Assembly (NCBI RefSeq): GCF_002563895.1
Contig: NZ_PDJB01000001.1
Location: forward strand, 4,571,501-4,635,500
DNA from: Pseudomonas lurida
GTDB lineage: Bacteria; Pseudomonadota; Gammaproteobacteria; Pseudomonadales; Pseudomonadaceae
Direction: 5' to 3'
Length of the DNA stretch: 64,000 nucleotides
Shown here: positions 53,933-63,401 of the stretch, one piece after another
Position numbering within the stretch: position 1 is the first letter of the stretch
Layout of the letters: each line of letters opens with the position of its first letter
Made by a program: the position numbers and the translations under genes
Notes under the pieces: generated by a model
Told to the model about the DNA's origin: nothing
The model's input: the letters and a program-made list of their open reading frames with translations, nothing else
The model's database searches: none

Positions 53933-54184
53933 ATGCCAATCGATTCTGTCACCTCGCGCCTGCCGAACTACCAGGACGCCATGCGGGCCCAACCGCGCTC
54001 GACAGGCACGTTGCCACCGCCGCGCTATGAGTTCGCTCCGGCCTATTCCGAAAAGCCGTCTTCTGCGCCCGCCCGCAGCCAAGTCTCTTCGGAGCCGGCA
54101 ACCAACCTGAGGGCAAATAGAATCTCCAACTTCCACTCTACAAGCCAGGCAGTACGAGGAATGAATTTTATGAGCGGCCTTTGA
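53933..54184 (+). CDS. Unknown small protein beginning MPIDS (83 aa)
   Basis: 83 residues from the ATG at 53933 (GGAG eight bases upstream). Pro/Ser/Ala-rich and probably disordered, with RLPNYQDAMRAQPR near the start. It shares its first five residues (MPIDS) with the next gene, 48 bp downstream. No family recognised. GC is lower than in neighbouring genes. It could be a secreted substrate; no signal peptide is seen. Confidence 0.6.
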   Translation: MPIDSVTSRLPNYQDAMRAQPRSTGTLPPPRYEFAPAYSEKPSSAPARSQVSSEPATNLRANRISNFHSTSQAVRGMNFMSGL

Positions 54185-54203
54185 CTCGGCAGCCTTTGCC
54201 GAG
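54185..54203 (+). promoter_or_regulatory. Hairpin between the two MPIDS genes
   Basis: Stem CTCGGCA / TGCCGAG (7 bp) directly behind the first gene's stop. No T-run, so it may act as an RNA stability or processing element and not as a terminator. Confidence 0.45.
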
Positions 54204-54232
54204 ACGACTGCTTCTAACTATGAGGATCTCGA

Positions 54233-54793
54233 ATGCCAATTGACTCCCTCCGCTACAGCAACGCGTCTAACCGTTACGCGGACAAATACCAGAGCATTGC
54301 GCCTGAATCCAGTTCATCTCGAGGTTCTTGGATGCAGACCTCCAGCAGCTCTGGCGCATCGGCATCACTCGTCAACAAACAACCCTTTTCCGCGTTGAGC
54401 GCTGACAAACAAAAACAGCTCCATCAGACGAGGTTAAACAAAGATACCCTGGAAAACCTACCCACCCACTTCCCGAGTTCGGCCCTGCCTAAAACGGTTT
54501 ATGAGCCGACCATCAACTTGATGAAAAAACGGATCGACAATCTCGAGTCCCGCCCTGAAAGCAAAAATCCGCTGACCATGCTGAAGCATTCCAGGGAAGA
54601 CAAAAAACTCGATAAAGCGATTAATCAACACATGGGGACGCTGTACAAACAAGCGCGTGACGTTCAGCTCAATGGCACCAACCCAACCGACCGAAATCGT
54701 GCAAGCAACGTCACGGACCAGTTGACTGCCATGGGTCGAACGGACGCCTGGTTCAAAGACATACGCACAGAAAACCGCAAGGGCGGTGCCTAG
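54233..54793 (+). CDS. Unknown protein beginning MPIDS (186 aa)
   Basis: 186 residues, with GAGGATC upstream. The first 45 residues are Ser-rich and disordered (APESSSSRGSWMQTSSSSG), the rest is helical and charged (about 60-180), with QRL-type and Lys-rich helices. Disordered Ser-rich N-terminus plus helical body resembles type III-type effectors, but no secretion genes or Hrp box are nearby. Lower GC than neighbours. No family recognised. Confidence 0.65.
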   Translation: MPIDSLRYSNASNRYADKYQSIAPESSSSRGSWMQTSSSSGASASLVNKQPFSALSADKQKQLHQTRLNKDTLENLPTHFPSSALPKTVYEPTINLMKKRIDNLESRPESKNPLTMLKHSREDKKLDKAINQHMGTLYKQARDVQLNGTNPTDRNRASNVTDQLTAMGRTDAWFKDIRTENRKGGA

Positions 54794-54834
54794 CGTCAAC
54801 CGCAAGTGCGACGTTGATGTTTTTCGCGCACAAG

Positions 54835-54868
54835 GCCCGCTCGCCCCTCAAGGGCGGGCGGGCTCTTT
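54835..54868 (+). terminator. GC-rich hairpin after the second MPIDS gene
   Basis: Stem GCCCGCTCGCCC / GGGCGGGCGGGC with a short loop and a TCTTT tail; it overlaps the aceK 3' end. Probable terminator for the MPIDS genes. Confidence 0.6.
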
Positions 54869-56563
54869 GCGCCGATACGGAAACACATCAATCACCTTCC
54901 CCGCCCTAATCGCCTCCTGCAGGCCCTTCCAGTAATCGGCGTTGTACAGCTCGCCATGCAACTCATCGAACAGCTTGCGCTGGCCGGCGTCGGCGAACAG
55001 GAACGGCGGGAATTCCTCGGGGAACACGTCCAGCGGGCCGATGGAGTACCAGGGCTCGGAGGCCATTTCATCCTCGGGGGTGCGCGGTGCCGGTATATGG
55101 CGGAAGTTGGCCTCGGTGAGAAAGCAGATTTCGTCGTAGTCGTAGAACACCACGCGGCCGTGTCGAGTGACGCCGAAGTTCTTCAGCAGCATATCGCCGG
55201 GGAAGATATTCGCCGCCGCCAATTGCTTGATCGCCAGGCCGTAGTCTTCCAGGGCATCGCGCACCTGGGCGGCGTTGGCATTGTCGAGGTAGAGGTTGAG
55301 CGGGGTCATGCGCCGTTCGGTCCAGCAGTGACGGATAAGGACGGTATCGCCTTCCACTTCGACGGTACCGGCAGCCACTTCCAATAACTCGGCCAGGCAC
55401 TGCGGTTCAAACTTGCTCAGGGGGAAACGGAAGTCGGCGAACTCCTGGGTGTCGGCCATGCGCCCGACGCGATCGACGCTTTTAACCAGGCGGTATTTCT
55501 CGATCACCGTGGAGCGGTTAACGTTTTTCGACGGCGAAAAACGGTCCTTGATGATCTTGAACACCGTGTTGAAGCCCGGCAGGGTAAACACGCTCATGAC
55601 CATGCCCCGTACGCCAGGGGCCATGATGAACTGATCGTCGGTGGTAGCCAGGTGGTTGATCAGCGCGCGGTAGAACTCCGACTTGCCGTGCTTGTAGAAA
55701 CCAATGGAGGTATACAACTCGGCAATGTGCTTGCCCGGCAGGATGCGCTTGAGGAAGCCGATGAACTCCGCCGGCACCGGTACGTCGACCATGAAGTAAG
55801 AACGGGTGAACGAGAAGATGATCGACACATCGGCTTCGTCGGTGATCAGCGCATCGATCTGGATACCCTGCCCTTCACGGTGCAACAGCGGAATCACCAG
55901 CGGCCATTGTTCGTCGCGGGTGTAGATGCGTCCTACGAGGTACGCGCCTTTATTACGGTAGAGCACCGAGGAAAACAGCTCGACCTTGAGGTCCGGGTCC
56001 TTGCACACCCAGTCCGGCAGGCTTTCGCGCAGCTGGCTTTCGAGGCGATTAAGGTCGGCGGCCAGGTCCCCGTAGGGTTCGCTGAAACGGTAGTCGGCAA
56101 AGATCTGCACGAGCATTTCCGGGATTTTCCCGGTAGGCATGTAGGTGCGCGTCTGTGCTGCCCGTGCGCGGCGCAGGCTGGGCCGGGTGGTGTGGACAAA
56201 CATGCAGCCGTCGCTGATCAGGTCGTGACTGAACAGGCCGCAGAAGATCGAGTTGTACCAGGTCTCCGACAACTCATCGTCGAAGCGCAGGTCAATCAGG
56301 CCAATGTAGGCGCTTTTCACCAGCGGCCACACCTCAATGTCGAGTAACGCGGCGCCGTCGAAGTGCTCACGCAGGCGCGCGGTGACTTCGCTGACTTTTT
56401 CTTCGTAGAGGTTGATCCGTGCCGCAGACGCTGCCTGGCCCTGTTGCCACTGGGCCTTTTCAAAACGCTCGCGGGCGCCGTCGGTGATCTGGCGGAAGTG
56501 CTCACGGTAATCGTCGAAGCCATCGAGGATCATCTGGGCGACAGCGAGGGCGGACTGCGACAT
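54848..56563 (-). CDS. aceK: Isocitrate dehydrogenase kinase/phosphatase
   Basis: 571 residues from the ATG at 56563 (AGAGG eight bases upstream); an ATG at 56584 would add seven. AceK motifs: N-terminal [12 protein letters not shown] (about 12-23), the ATP-binding segment with [28 protein letters not shown] (about 318-345) and the phosphatase/kinase centre near [26 protein letters not shown]. It switches isocitrate dehydrogenase off on acetate, diverting carbon to the glyoxylate shunt. Alone here (aceBA not adjacent). Confidence 0.95.
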   Translation of the reverse strand: MSQSALAVAQMILDGFDDYREHFRQITDGARERFEKAQWQQGQAASAARINLYEEKVSEVTARLREHFDGAALLDIEVWPLVKSAYIGLIDLRFDDELSETWYNSIFCGLFSHDLISDGCMFVHTTRPSLRRARAAQTRTYMPTGKIPEMLVQIFADYRFSEPYGDLAADLNRLESQLRESLPDWVCKDPDLKVELFSSVLYRNKGAYLVGRIYTRDEQWPLVIPLLHREGQGIQIDALITDEADVSIIFSFTRSYFMVDVPVPAEFIGFLKRILPGKHIAELYTSIGFYKHGKSEFYRALINHLATTDDQFIMAPGVRGMVMSVFTLPGFNTVFKIIKDRFSPSKNVNRSTVIEKYRLVKSVDRVGRMADTQEFADFRFPLSKFEPQCLAELLEVAAGTVEVEGDTVLIRHCWTERRMTPLNLYLDNANAAQVRDALEDYGLAIKQLAAANIFPGDMLLKNFGVTRHGRVVFYDYDEICFLTEANFRHIPAPRTPEDEMASEPWYSIGPLDVFPEEFPPFLFADAGQRKLFDELHGELYNADYWKGLQEAIRAGKVIDVFPYRRKEPARP

Positions 56564-56952
56564 GCGGGAAACCTCTGCGGGCATCTGGAAGCCCTGAGCT
56601 TAGCCAGTGTGCCGGGGTAGGAGAAGGATCATTTTTTGTACGACCTTGTACAAGTTCGTTCATTTCGTAGATTTATTTTCAATGCCTGTAATTCGACCAC
56701 CCGGTCAATAAATGTACCATTGAGTATTACCGGGGTGCTCCTGCACGCCCTTAACGGCGGGCCCTGGCCGGTTGGGCAAGCGAACTGGCCGCCCTGTCGG
56801 CCTTGATGGTCCACCCAAGACTTTGGATCCAACTAAGGGAAACCCTGATTACCTCCTTGATGGCACTTTGATATATAGCGCGCCCTCTCCCACCCTAACA
56901 AGGTCAGAAGACCGATCCGGGAGCAGGTTCTAATCGCCTAAGGAGCATTGAG
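56564..56952. promoter_or_regulatory. Intergenic region upstream of a chemoreceptor gene
   Basis: 389 bp between aceK and the chemoreceptor. AT-rich parts at 56620-56730 and 56850-56885 (with a TATATA stretch) suggest promoters for the two divergent genes. No FliA (sigma-28) consensus was found. No further ORF with a ribosome site. Confidence 0.35.
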
Positions 56953-58578
56953 ATGTCATTGAGGAACATGAGGATCGGCCTGCGTGCCAGTCTGAGTTTT
57001 GCGGTTTTGGCCAGCTTGCTGGTGATTGTGGGGATGTTTGGCCTGGGCCAGATGGCCAAGCTGCGGCAAAGCGCGCTGGTCATCGAAGAATCGTGGATGC
57101 CGAGCATCGAGAACATCCACGACAGCGCGGCCTACGTGGCCAGCATCCGCCTGGAGGCCTTGCGCCTGGCGACGACTGACGAGTCGCGGGTGCGCGACAC
57201 CAGCAAAGCCCTGCTTACCCGCCAGCGTACTGAACTGCAAGGGCTACTGGAGCGCCACGAAACCTTGCTGAGCGGTGAGGCCGAGCGCGACTTGCTGAAC
57301 ACGTTGAAAGCCAATGTGACCACCTACCTCGCCATCGTGAACCAGATGATCGCCCTGGTGGACAAGGATCAGCAACAAGACGCCATCGACCTGCTCACCA
57401 GCCGCCTCGCCCCCCAAGGCACGGTCCTCAACCAGAGCCTGGAAGACCTGATCGTGTTCAACCAGAACGGCGTCGAAGCGGCGGCGGATTCGGCGGCGCA
57501 GATGTATTCCAGCGCCCAGTGGATCGTCGGCCTGATCATCGTCTTCGCACTGATCGCCACCTTGCTGCTCGCCTGGCTGCTGACCCGCAGCATCACTGCC
57601 CCGCTGGGCCAGGCCCTGATCGTGGCACGCACCATTGCCGGCGGCGACCTGAGCCAGCCGATCACTGTCGACGGCAAGGACGAACCCGCCCAATTGCTCA
57701 CGGCCCTGGCCACCATGCAGACGCAATTGCAGGGCACCATCCGTGGCATCAGCGAGTCGGCGCAGCAACTGGCGTCGGCGGCCGAAGAAATGAGCTCGGT
57801 GATGGAACAAAGCACCCGTGGCCTGCAGGCGCAGAACGATGAGATCGAACAGGCCGCCACCGCCGTGACCGAAATGAGCGCGGCGGTGGACGAAGTCGCG
57901 GGCAATGCAGTGTCCAGCGCCGAGGCGTCCCAGGCGTCCGACGAGGACAGCAAGCACGGCCACTACCAGATCAGCGAAACCATCAGCTCGATCCAGAACC
58001 TGGTCGACGAAGTGCTCGGCGCCTCCAACAAGGCCGAAGGCCTGGCAGTCCAGGCCCAGGACATCAGCAAGGTGCTGGAAGTGATTCGTGGCATCGCCGG
58101 GCAGACCAACCTGCTGGCGCTCAACGCCGCCATCGAGGCAGCCCGCGCAGGTGAGGCCGGGCGTGGTTTTGCGGTGGTGGCCGATGAAGTGCGCTCCCTG
58201 GCGCAACGCACCCAGGATTCCACCGAAGAAATCGAGCAGATGATCACCGGTATCCAGCGCGGTACCCAAGACACCGTCGACGCCCTGAACAGCAGCGCCG
58301 AACACGCCGGCCAGACCTTGCAACGGGCCAACGGCGCCGGCAATGCCCTGGAAAAAATCACCGCCGCCATCTCGCAGATCAGCCAGCGCAACCTGGTGAT
58401 CGCCAGCGCCGCCGAGCAGCAGGCGCTGGTGGCACGCGATGTGGATCGCAGCCTGGTGAACATCCGCGACCTGTCCACCCAGACCGCCGCCGGCGCCACC
58501 CAGACCTCGGCCGCCAGCCAGGAGCTGTCACGCCTGGCGGTGGACCTGAATGGGCTGGTGACGCGGTTTGTCCTGTAA
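56953..58578 (+). CDS. Methyl-accepting chemotaxis protein
   Basis: 541 residues. First membrane helix (about 12-30), a helical periplasmic 4-helix-bundle sensor (about 35-190), second helix (about 192-212), HAMP (about 213-265) and a signalling domain with the hairpin tip [43 protein letters not shown] (about 378-420). It reports ligand binding to CheA/CheW. Ligand unknown; no chemotaxis genes are adjacent. Good start with AGGAG at 56940-56944. Confidence 0.92.
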   Translation: MSLRNMRIGLRASLSFAVLASLLVIVGMFGLGQMAKLRQSALVIEESWMPSIENIHDSAAYVASIRLEALRLATTDESRVRDTSKALLTRQRTELQGLLERHETLLSGEAERDLLNTLKANVTTYLAIVNQMIALVDKDQQQDAIDLLTSRLAPQGTVLNQSLEDLIVFNQNGVEAAADSAAQMYSSAQWIVGLIIVFALIATLLLAWLLTRSITAPLGQALIVARTIAGGDLSQPITVDGKDEPAQLLTALATMQTQLQGTIRGISESAQQLASAAEEMSSVMEQSTRGLQAQNDEIEQAATAVTEMSAAVDEVAGNAVSSAEASQASDEDSKHGHYQISETISSIQNLVDEVLGASNKAEGLAVQAQDISKVLEVIRGIAGQTNLLALNAAIEAARAGEAGRGFAVVADEVRSLAQRTQDSTEEIEQMITGIQRGTQDTVDALNSSAEHAGQTLQRANGAGNALEKITAAISQISQRNLVIASAAEQQALVARDVDRSLVNIRDLSTQTAAGATQTSAASQELSRLAVDLNGLVTRFVL

Positions 58579-58630
58579 TCAGTGAAAGCGGCGTGCAACA
58601 CTCGCCGCCTTATTGATAGAGGAGTGCTCC

Positions 58631-59518
58631 GTGAGACCTGTCGACACCTTGTACTTGCTGGGGCTCGCCGCCATCTGGGGCGCGAGCTTCCTGTTCATGC
58701 GCATCATCGCGCCGGAGATTGGCACGGTACCGACTGCGTTTTTCCGCGTGTCGATTGCCGCCGCCGGGTTGCTGGTGATCCTGGCGATGATGCGGGTGAG
58801 CTGGGATTTCCAGGGCAAGTTCAAGACGGTACTGCTCTTGGGGGTGATCAACTCCGGGATTCCGGCGACCATGTATTCGGTGGCCGCCCAAGTGCTGCCA
58901 GCGGGTTACTCGGCGATCTTCAATGCGACCACGCCGTTGATGGGTGTACTGATTGGCGGGTTGTTCTTCAGCGAACGCCTGACCCCGTCGAAAGTCGCCG
59001 GGGTATGCCTGGGGCTGTTGGGCGTGGGTGTGCTGACCCGCGCGGGGCCGGTAGCGTTTGACCTGGAATTGTTGATGGGCGCGCTGGCCTGTTTGCTAGC
59101 GACCACGTGCTACGGCTTTGCCGGGTTCCTCGCACGGCGCTGGCTGGATCAGCGTGGTGGTTTGGACAGTCGCCTGTCAGCCCTGGGCAGCATGCTCGGG
59201 GCTACATTGTTCCTGCTGCCGTTCTTTGCCTACAGCGCCATCAGCCAGCCGCCCGCCAGTTGGGGTGGGTGGCAGGTGTGGTTATCGCTGCTGGGGTTGG
59301 GGCTGGTATGCACGGCGTTTGCCTACATTCTTTACTTCCGATTGCTGTCGTCCATCGGGCCGGTCAAGTCGATGACCGTGACCTTCATGATTCCGCCATT
59401 TGGCGTGCTGTGGGGCGCATTGCTGCTGGATGAGCCGTTGTCGATGGCGCATCTGTATGGCGGGGTGTTGATTGCAGGGGCGCTGTGGCTGGTGTTGCGG
59501 CCGAAAAAACCCCTGTAG
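58631..59518 (+). CDS. DMT-family transporter (EamA)
   Basis: 295 residues from the GTG at 58631 (GAGGAG six bases upstream). Ten membrane helices in two EamA repeats; N-terminus YLLGLAAIWGASFLFMRI. Substrate unknown. Its stop lies inside a REP palindrome that separates it from a convergent gene of the same superfamily. Confidence 0.85.
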   Translation: MRPVDTLYLLGLAAIWGASFLFMRIIAPEIGTVPTAFFRVSIAAAGLLVILAMMRVSWDFQGKFKTVLLLGVINSGIPATMYSVAAQVLPAGYSAIFNATTPLMGVLIGGLFFSERLTPSKVAGVCLGLLGVGVLTRAGPVAFDLELLMGALACLLATTCYGFAGFLARRWLDQRGGLDSRLSALGSMLGATLFLLPFFAYSAISQPPASWGGWQVWLSLLGLGLVCTAFAYILYFRLLSSIGPVKSMTVTFMIPPFGVLWGALLLDEPLSMAHLYGGVLIAGALWLVLRPKKPL

Positions 59519-59583
59519 GCGGTTGGCTTGCCGGTGATGGCGTTCTTGCGGACGCTATCGCCGGCAAGCCGGGTGCCTACAGG
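59512..59583. repeat. REP-like palindrome with CCTGTAGGC ends, overlapping a stop codon
   Basis: Outer arms CCTGTAGGC / GCCTACAGG with an inner pair GGCTTGCCGG / CCGGCAAGCC. It overlaps the stop of the preceding DMT gene and lies between two convergent DMT genes; it could act as a shared terminator. Confidence 0.75.
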
Positions 59584-59591
59584 GAGGTGTA

Positions 59592-60452
59592 TCAGCCCTT
59601 GCGGAAGACAAATACCAACCCGATGATGATCAACCCCATCCCCAGCAGGCTCAGCATCGCGAGCTTGTTACCGAAGATCAGGTAGTCCATCACCGCCGTC
59701 ACCGCCGGCACCAGGTAAAACAGACTGGTGACATTCACCAGGTTGCCTCGGGCGATCAGGCGGTACAGCAATAGCGTGGCCAGCAACGACACCACCAACC
59801 CCATCCACAACACGGGCAGGTAAAAACCGCTGGCGTGCTCAAAGTGGAACGGCTGGAACGGCACGAACACCGAGCACATCACCAGCCCTGCCAGGTATTG
59901 CACCGGCAGCGTGCCCAGGGGGTTGTCGGTGATGCGCTTCTGCATGATCGAACCCAACGTCATGCTGGCCAGGGCCAGCAGGCCGAACAGCATGCCCGCC
60001 AGGGACATGCCGGATAAACCGATGCCCTGGTAGACCACCATGATCAGCCCCGCCAACCCAAGGCCCAGGCCGAACACGCGGCGCAGCGAGCGCTGGCGTT
60101 CTATCAGCACCACGGTGAGGATCGGCTGCACGCCCATGAGGGTTGCCATCACGCCGGGAGTGACGTTGAGGTCCAGGGCCAGCAGATAAAAAATCTGATA
60201 AGCCCCCAACAACACCCACCCGGTCGCCGCCGCATACAGCAGGGGCTTGCCGGGGCGCGGCAGTTTCAGCTTGAGGATCGGTACCAGCACCACCAGACCT
60301 GCAAGGGCAATGGCAAAGCGGATTAACAGGAACGCAAAGGGAGACGCGTGGGCCAGGCCCCATTTGGAGAAGATCGCCCCGCTGCTCCACAGCAGGACGA
60401 ACAGGCTCGTCGAGGCCGCCGCGGCCACGGATTGTTTCGAAAGAACAGACAT
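59592..60452 (-). CDS. DMT-family transporter (EamA), second copy
   Basis: 286 residues from the ATG at 60452 (GGTGG five bases upstream). Ten helices, N-terminus SLFVLLWSSGAIFSKWGLAHASPFAFLLIRFA. Related in family to the neighbour but not closely similar in sequence. Substrate unknown; the two exporters face each other. Confidence 0.85.
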   Translation of the reverse strand: MSVLSKQSVAAAASTSLFVLLWSSGAIFSKWGLAHASPFAFLLIRFAIALAGLVVLVPILKLKLPRPGKPLLYAAATGWVLLGAYQIFYLLALDLNVTPGVMATLMGVQPILTVVLIERQRSLRRVFGLGLGLAGLIMVVYQGIGLSGMSLAGMLFGLLALASMTLGSIMQKRITDNPLGTLPVQYLAGLVMCSVFVPFQPFHFEHASGFYLPVLWMGLVVSLLATLLLYRLIARGNLVNVTSLFYLVPAVTAVMDYLIFGNKLAMLSLLGMGLIIIGLVFVFRKG

Positions 60453-60861
60453 GGTTACCACCTGTCATCAGGCAAGAAAGCCAATTCAGCAGACGCTGAA
60501 ACTCAGTAGGTTTTTTTCAGGCGGGCAGACGGGAACAGCGATTCGCTGATCAGCCCGAAATGCCAACACCCGGCGGTGATACGACTGCGTACACCGGCGT
60601 GCTACTGACAGGTGGGGGGTAGTGACTGATCTGCGCAGGCTGCTTTTCCCCGCACGGCACGACCACGGCGCTGACCGCTGAATCGACTACCGCTATGCGC
60701 TGGAGAGCTGGCATGGGCTGATCTTGTGTGAAGGGATGAAGAGGCTGGGACTATAACCAGCCGTGGATAGGTTTTGCAATCATCCTGGGTGGAGGAGTTT
60801 TCATGTGGGTCCTGCAGGGCGCGTCGCTATAATGCCGCCCAGTTTTTTCCAAGGATTTCTC
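60453..60861. other. Gene-free region upstream of the CPBP gene
   Basis: 409 bp. A weak CTGA/TCAG hairpin with seven T residues near 60497-60518, and a TATAAT at 60828-60833, 28 bp before the CPBP start, which is a possible -10 element without a clear -35. No ORF with a ribosome site was found on either strand. Confidence 0.4.
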
Positions 60862-61653
60862 ATGATCGCATTGCCCTGGCTGTACCTGGTGCTTCTTTCC
60901 ATCGGCTATGGACTGGCCCTGGCCTACGGGCAACTGGGGGCGCTGGCATGGGTGTCTATCGCCCTGCTGTTGCTCGCCGGGTACGCCGTCCGCCAGCAGC
61001 GCACGCCTTGGGCGCGCTACGTCGGCCACGGTTTGTTCATCGTACTGGCCCTGAGCCTGGCGATGCACTGGCTGCCGGGTTTCTACAATGGCCGCGGCAT
61101 TGCCCCGCAACGCTTCACCGACGATGCCGTGCCCTTCTCGATGTACCTGAACCAGGACAAACCGCTGATTGGCTTCTGGCTGTTGCTGGCCTGCCCGTGG
61201 ATTGTGGCGCGGCGCTCGCTACGCCTGTCCATCTGCGTGGCGGCCCTGGCCCTGACCCTCACCGCCATCGCCGCCCTGGGCGGTGCAGCCTTGCTGGGAA
61301 TGATCACCTGGGCGCCGAAGTGGCCCGTACAGGCCTGGCTGTGGGTGCTCAATAACCTGCTGCTGGTGACGCTGGTCGAAGAAGCCCTGTTCCGTGGGTA
61401 TGTCCAGGGCGGCCTGAGCCAGCGCTTCAAACACCTGCCTTACGGCGAGAACCTGGCGCTGCTGCTGGCCTCACTGCTGTTCGGCCTGGTGCACCTCGGC
61501 GCGGGCTGGCACTGGGTGCTACTGGCGAGCATCGCCGGGGTGGGTTATGGCCTGGCCTATCGCTTTGGCGGCCTGGGCGCGGCGGTGGCGACGCACTTTG
61601 GTTTGAATCTGCTTCACTTCGGTTTGTTTACGTACCCGATGCTGGCCGGGTGA
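60862..61653 (+). CDS. CPBP-family intramembrane metalloprotease-like protein
   Basis: 263 residues from the ATG at 60862 (AAGGAT upstream). About eight membrane helices. The family glutamate motif VEEALFRGYVQGGL (about 172-185), with later FGLVHLGAGWHWVL (about 210-223) and THFGLNLLHF (about 244-253), marks the CAAX/CPBP (Abi) active site. Inner-membrane protease; substrate unknown. Confidence 0.88.
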   Translation: MIALPWLYLVLLSIGYGLALAYGQLGALAWVSIALLLLAGYAVRQQRTPWARYVGHGLFIVLALSLAMHWLPGFYNGRGIAPQRFTDDAVPFSMYLNQDKPLIGFWLLLACPWIVARRSLRLSICVAALALTLTAIAALGGAALLGMITWAPKWPVQAWLWVLNNLLLVTLVEEALFRGYVQGGLSQRFKHLPYGENLALLLASLLFGLVHLGAGWHWVLLASIAGVGYGLAYRFGGLGAAVATHFGLNLLHFGLFTYPMLAG

Positions 61654-61751
61654 CCCCGTTCCTGCATGGACAGCGCGATTGTTGCAAATTTAAGTTAAAT
61701 AAACCGCCGTTCTTGCCGATACCCCTTGAAAGCCTTGCGGATTGAACAATC

Positions 61752-63317
61752 ATGCGTAATAACCAACCCGTTACCCAGCGCGAACGTACCTTCCCCGCTC
61801 AGCAACGGTTGATCTCCACCACTGATGCCAAAGGCGTGATCACCTACTGCAACGACGCCTTTGTCGAGATCAGTGGGTTCTCCCGCGACGAACTGGTGCG
61901 TGCCCCGCACAACCTGGTGCGTCACCCGGATGTTCCGCCGGCGGTGTTCGCGCACATGTGGTCAACGCTCAAACAAGGCTTGCCATGGATGGGCATTGTC
62001 AAGAATCGCTGCAAGAGCGGTGATCACTACTGGGTCAACGCCTACGTGACGCCGGTCTTCGAAGGCAATCAGGTCGTCGGCTACGAATCGGTGCGCATCA
62101 AGCCCACTGCCGAGCAGATCCGCCGCGCCGAAGCGCTCTACCGCCGCATCAACCAGGGCAAGTCGGCGATCCCCCAGCGCGACAAGTGGCTGCCGGTGTT
62201 GCAGGACTGGCTGCCGTTTATCCTGGTCAGCCAATTGAGCTTCATGATCGGTGCGTCGCTCAACTCCCACTGGGGCTTTGCCCTGGCGGCGGGGTTGTCA
62301 GTGCCATTGGGCCTGCTGGGCCTGAGTTGGCAACAGCGCGGCCTCAAGCGCCTGCTGCGCCTGGCCGAGCAGACCACTTCCGACCCGTTGATCGCGCAGA
62401 TGTACACCGACAGCCGGGGCGCCCAGGCGCGTTTGGAAATGTCGATCCTCAGCCAGGAAGCACGCCTGAAAACCTGCCTCACACGCTTGCAGGATACGGC
62501 CGAACACCTCAACGACCAGGCCGCGCAGTCCAACACCCTGGCGCATAACAGCTCCAGCGGCCTGGAACGCCAGCGCGTGGAGACCGAACAGGTGGCCACC
62601 GCCGTCAACCAGATGGCGGCCACCACCCAGGAAGTCGCCAGCCATGTGCAGCGCACCGCCGATGCCACCCAGGAAGCCAATCGCCTGACCGGTCGCGGCC
62701 GCGATATCGCCGGGGAAACCCGCGAAGCGATCCAGCGTCTGTCGGTGGCCGTGGGCGAGACGGGCGTGACCGTCACCCAACTGGCCAAGGACAGCGATGA
62801 AATTGGTGGCGTGGTCGATGTGATCAAAGGCATTGCCGACCAGACCAACCTGCTGGCGCTCAACGCCGCCATTGAAGCCGCGCGTGCCGGCGAGATGGGC
62901 CGTGGGTTTGCGGTCGTTGCTGACGAAGTCCGTCAATTGGCGCAGCGCACCGCTGAATCGACCGGGCAGATCCATGCCCTGATCGCCAAGCTGCAACAGA
63001 CGGCCGCTGCCGCCGTGCAAACCATGGACGCCGGGCATCGCCAGGCCGAAGAAGGCGTGGCGCGGGTGATGGAGGCGGATCAGGCGCTGGTGGGAATCAG
63101 CGAAGCGGTGGCGCACATCACCGACATGACCACCCAGATCGCCGCCGCGACTGAAGAGCAAAGCTCAGTGGCCGAAGAGATCAGCCGTAACATCAGCACC
63201 ATTGCGTTGCTGGCGGACCAGACGTCGGAACAGGCGATGAACTCGGCGCAGTTGAGTGAAGAGCTGACCCATACGGCGAATACCCAGTATTCGCTGGTGG
63301 AGCGGTTCAACCGGTAG
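61752..63317 (+). CDS. aer: Aerotaxis receptor Aer
   Basis: 521 residues, the usual length. N-terminal PAS domain (about 15-118: [43 protein letters not shown]), which binds FAD, then a membrane hairpin (about 153-192) and a cytoplasmic signalling domain with the tip [43 protein letters not shown] (about 358-400). No periplasmic sensor. It steers swimming along oxygen/redox gradients. Family and length fit P. aeruginosa Aer. Confidence 0.93.
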   Translation: MRNNQPVTQRERTFPAQQRLISTTDAKGVITYCNDAFVEISGFSRDELVRAPHNLVRHPDVPPAVFAHMWSTLKQGLPWMGIVKNRCKSGDHYWVNAYVTPVFEGNQVVGYESVRIKPTAEQIRRAEALYRRINQGKSAIPQRDKWLPVLQDWLPFILVSQLSFMIGASLNSHWGFALAAGLSVPLGLLGLSWQQRGLKRLLRLAEQTTSDPLIAQMYTDSRGAQARLEMSILSQEARLKTCLTRLQDTAEHLNDQAAQSNTLAHNSSSGLERQRVETEQVATAVNQMAATTQEVASHVQRTADATQEANRLTGRGRDIAGETREAIQRLSVAVGETGVTVTQLAKDSDEIGGVVDVIKGIADQTNLLALNAAIEAARAGEMGRGFAVVADEVRQLAQRTAESTGQIHALIAKLQQTAAAAVQTMDAGHRQAEEGVARVMEADQALVGISEAVAHITDMTTQIAAATEEQSSVAEEISRNISTIALLADQTSEQAMNSAQLSEELTHTANTQYSLVERFNR

Positions 63318-63323
63318 ACCGCT

Positions 63324-63395
63324 TTCGCGAGCAAGCCCGCTCCCACATTTGAATGCATTCACACATCAAAATGTGGGAGCGGGCTTGCTCGCGAA
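63324..63395. repeat. REP palindrome, GAGCGGGCTTGCTCGCGA family, perfect 27-bp arms
   Basis: Two exactly complementary 27-bp arms with an 18-bp centre between the aer stop and the convergent hydrolase gene. The cleanest copy of the second REP family in the window. Confidence 0.88.
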
Positions 63396-63401
63396 GGGTC
63401 C

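Noticed and set aside
60453..60861. Hidden small gene or sRNA in the 409-bp gap
   Set aside because: No ORF with a ribosome site on either strand and only a weak 4-bp-stem hairpin before a T-run; not enough to call an RNA.
8690..63395. Repeated palindromes considered as a CRISPR array
   Set aside because: The copies are scattered kilobases apart, have no regular spacers, and no cas gene is present; they are REP elements.
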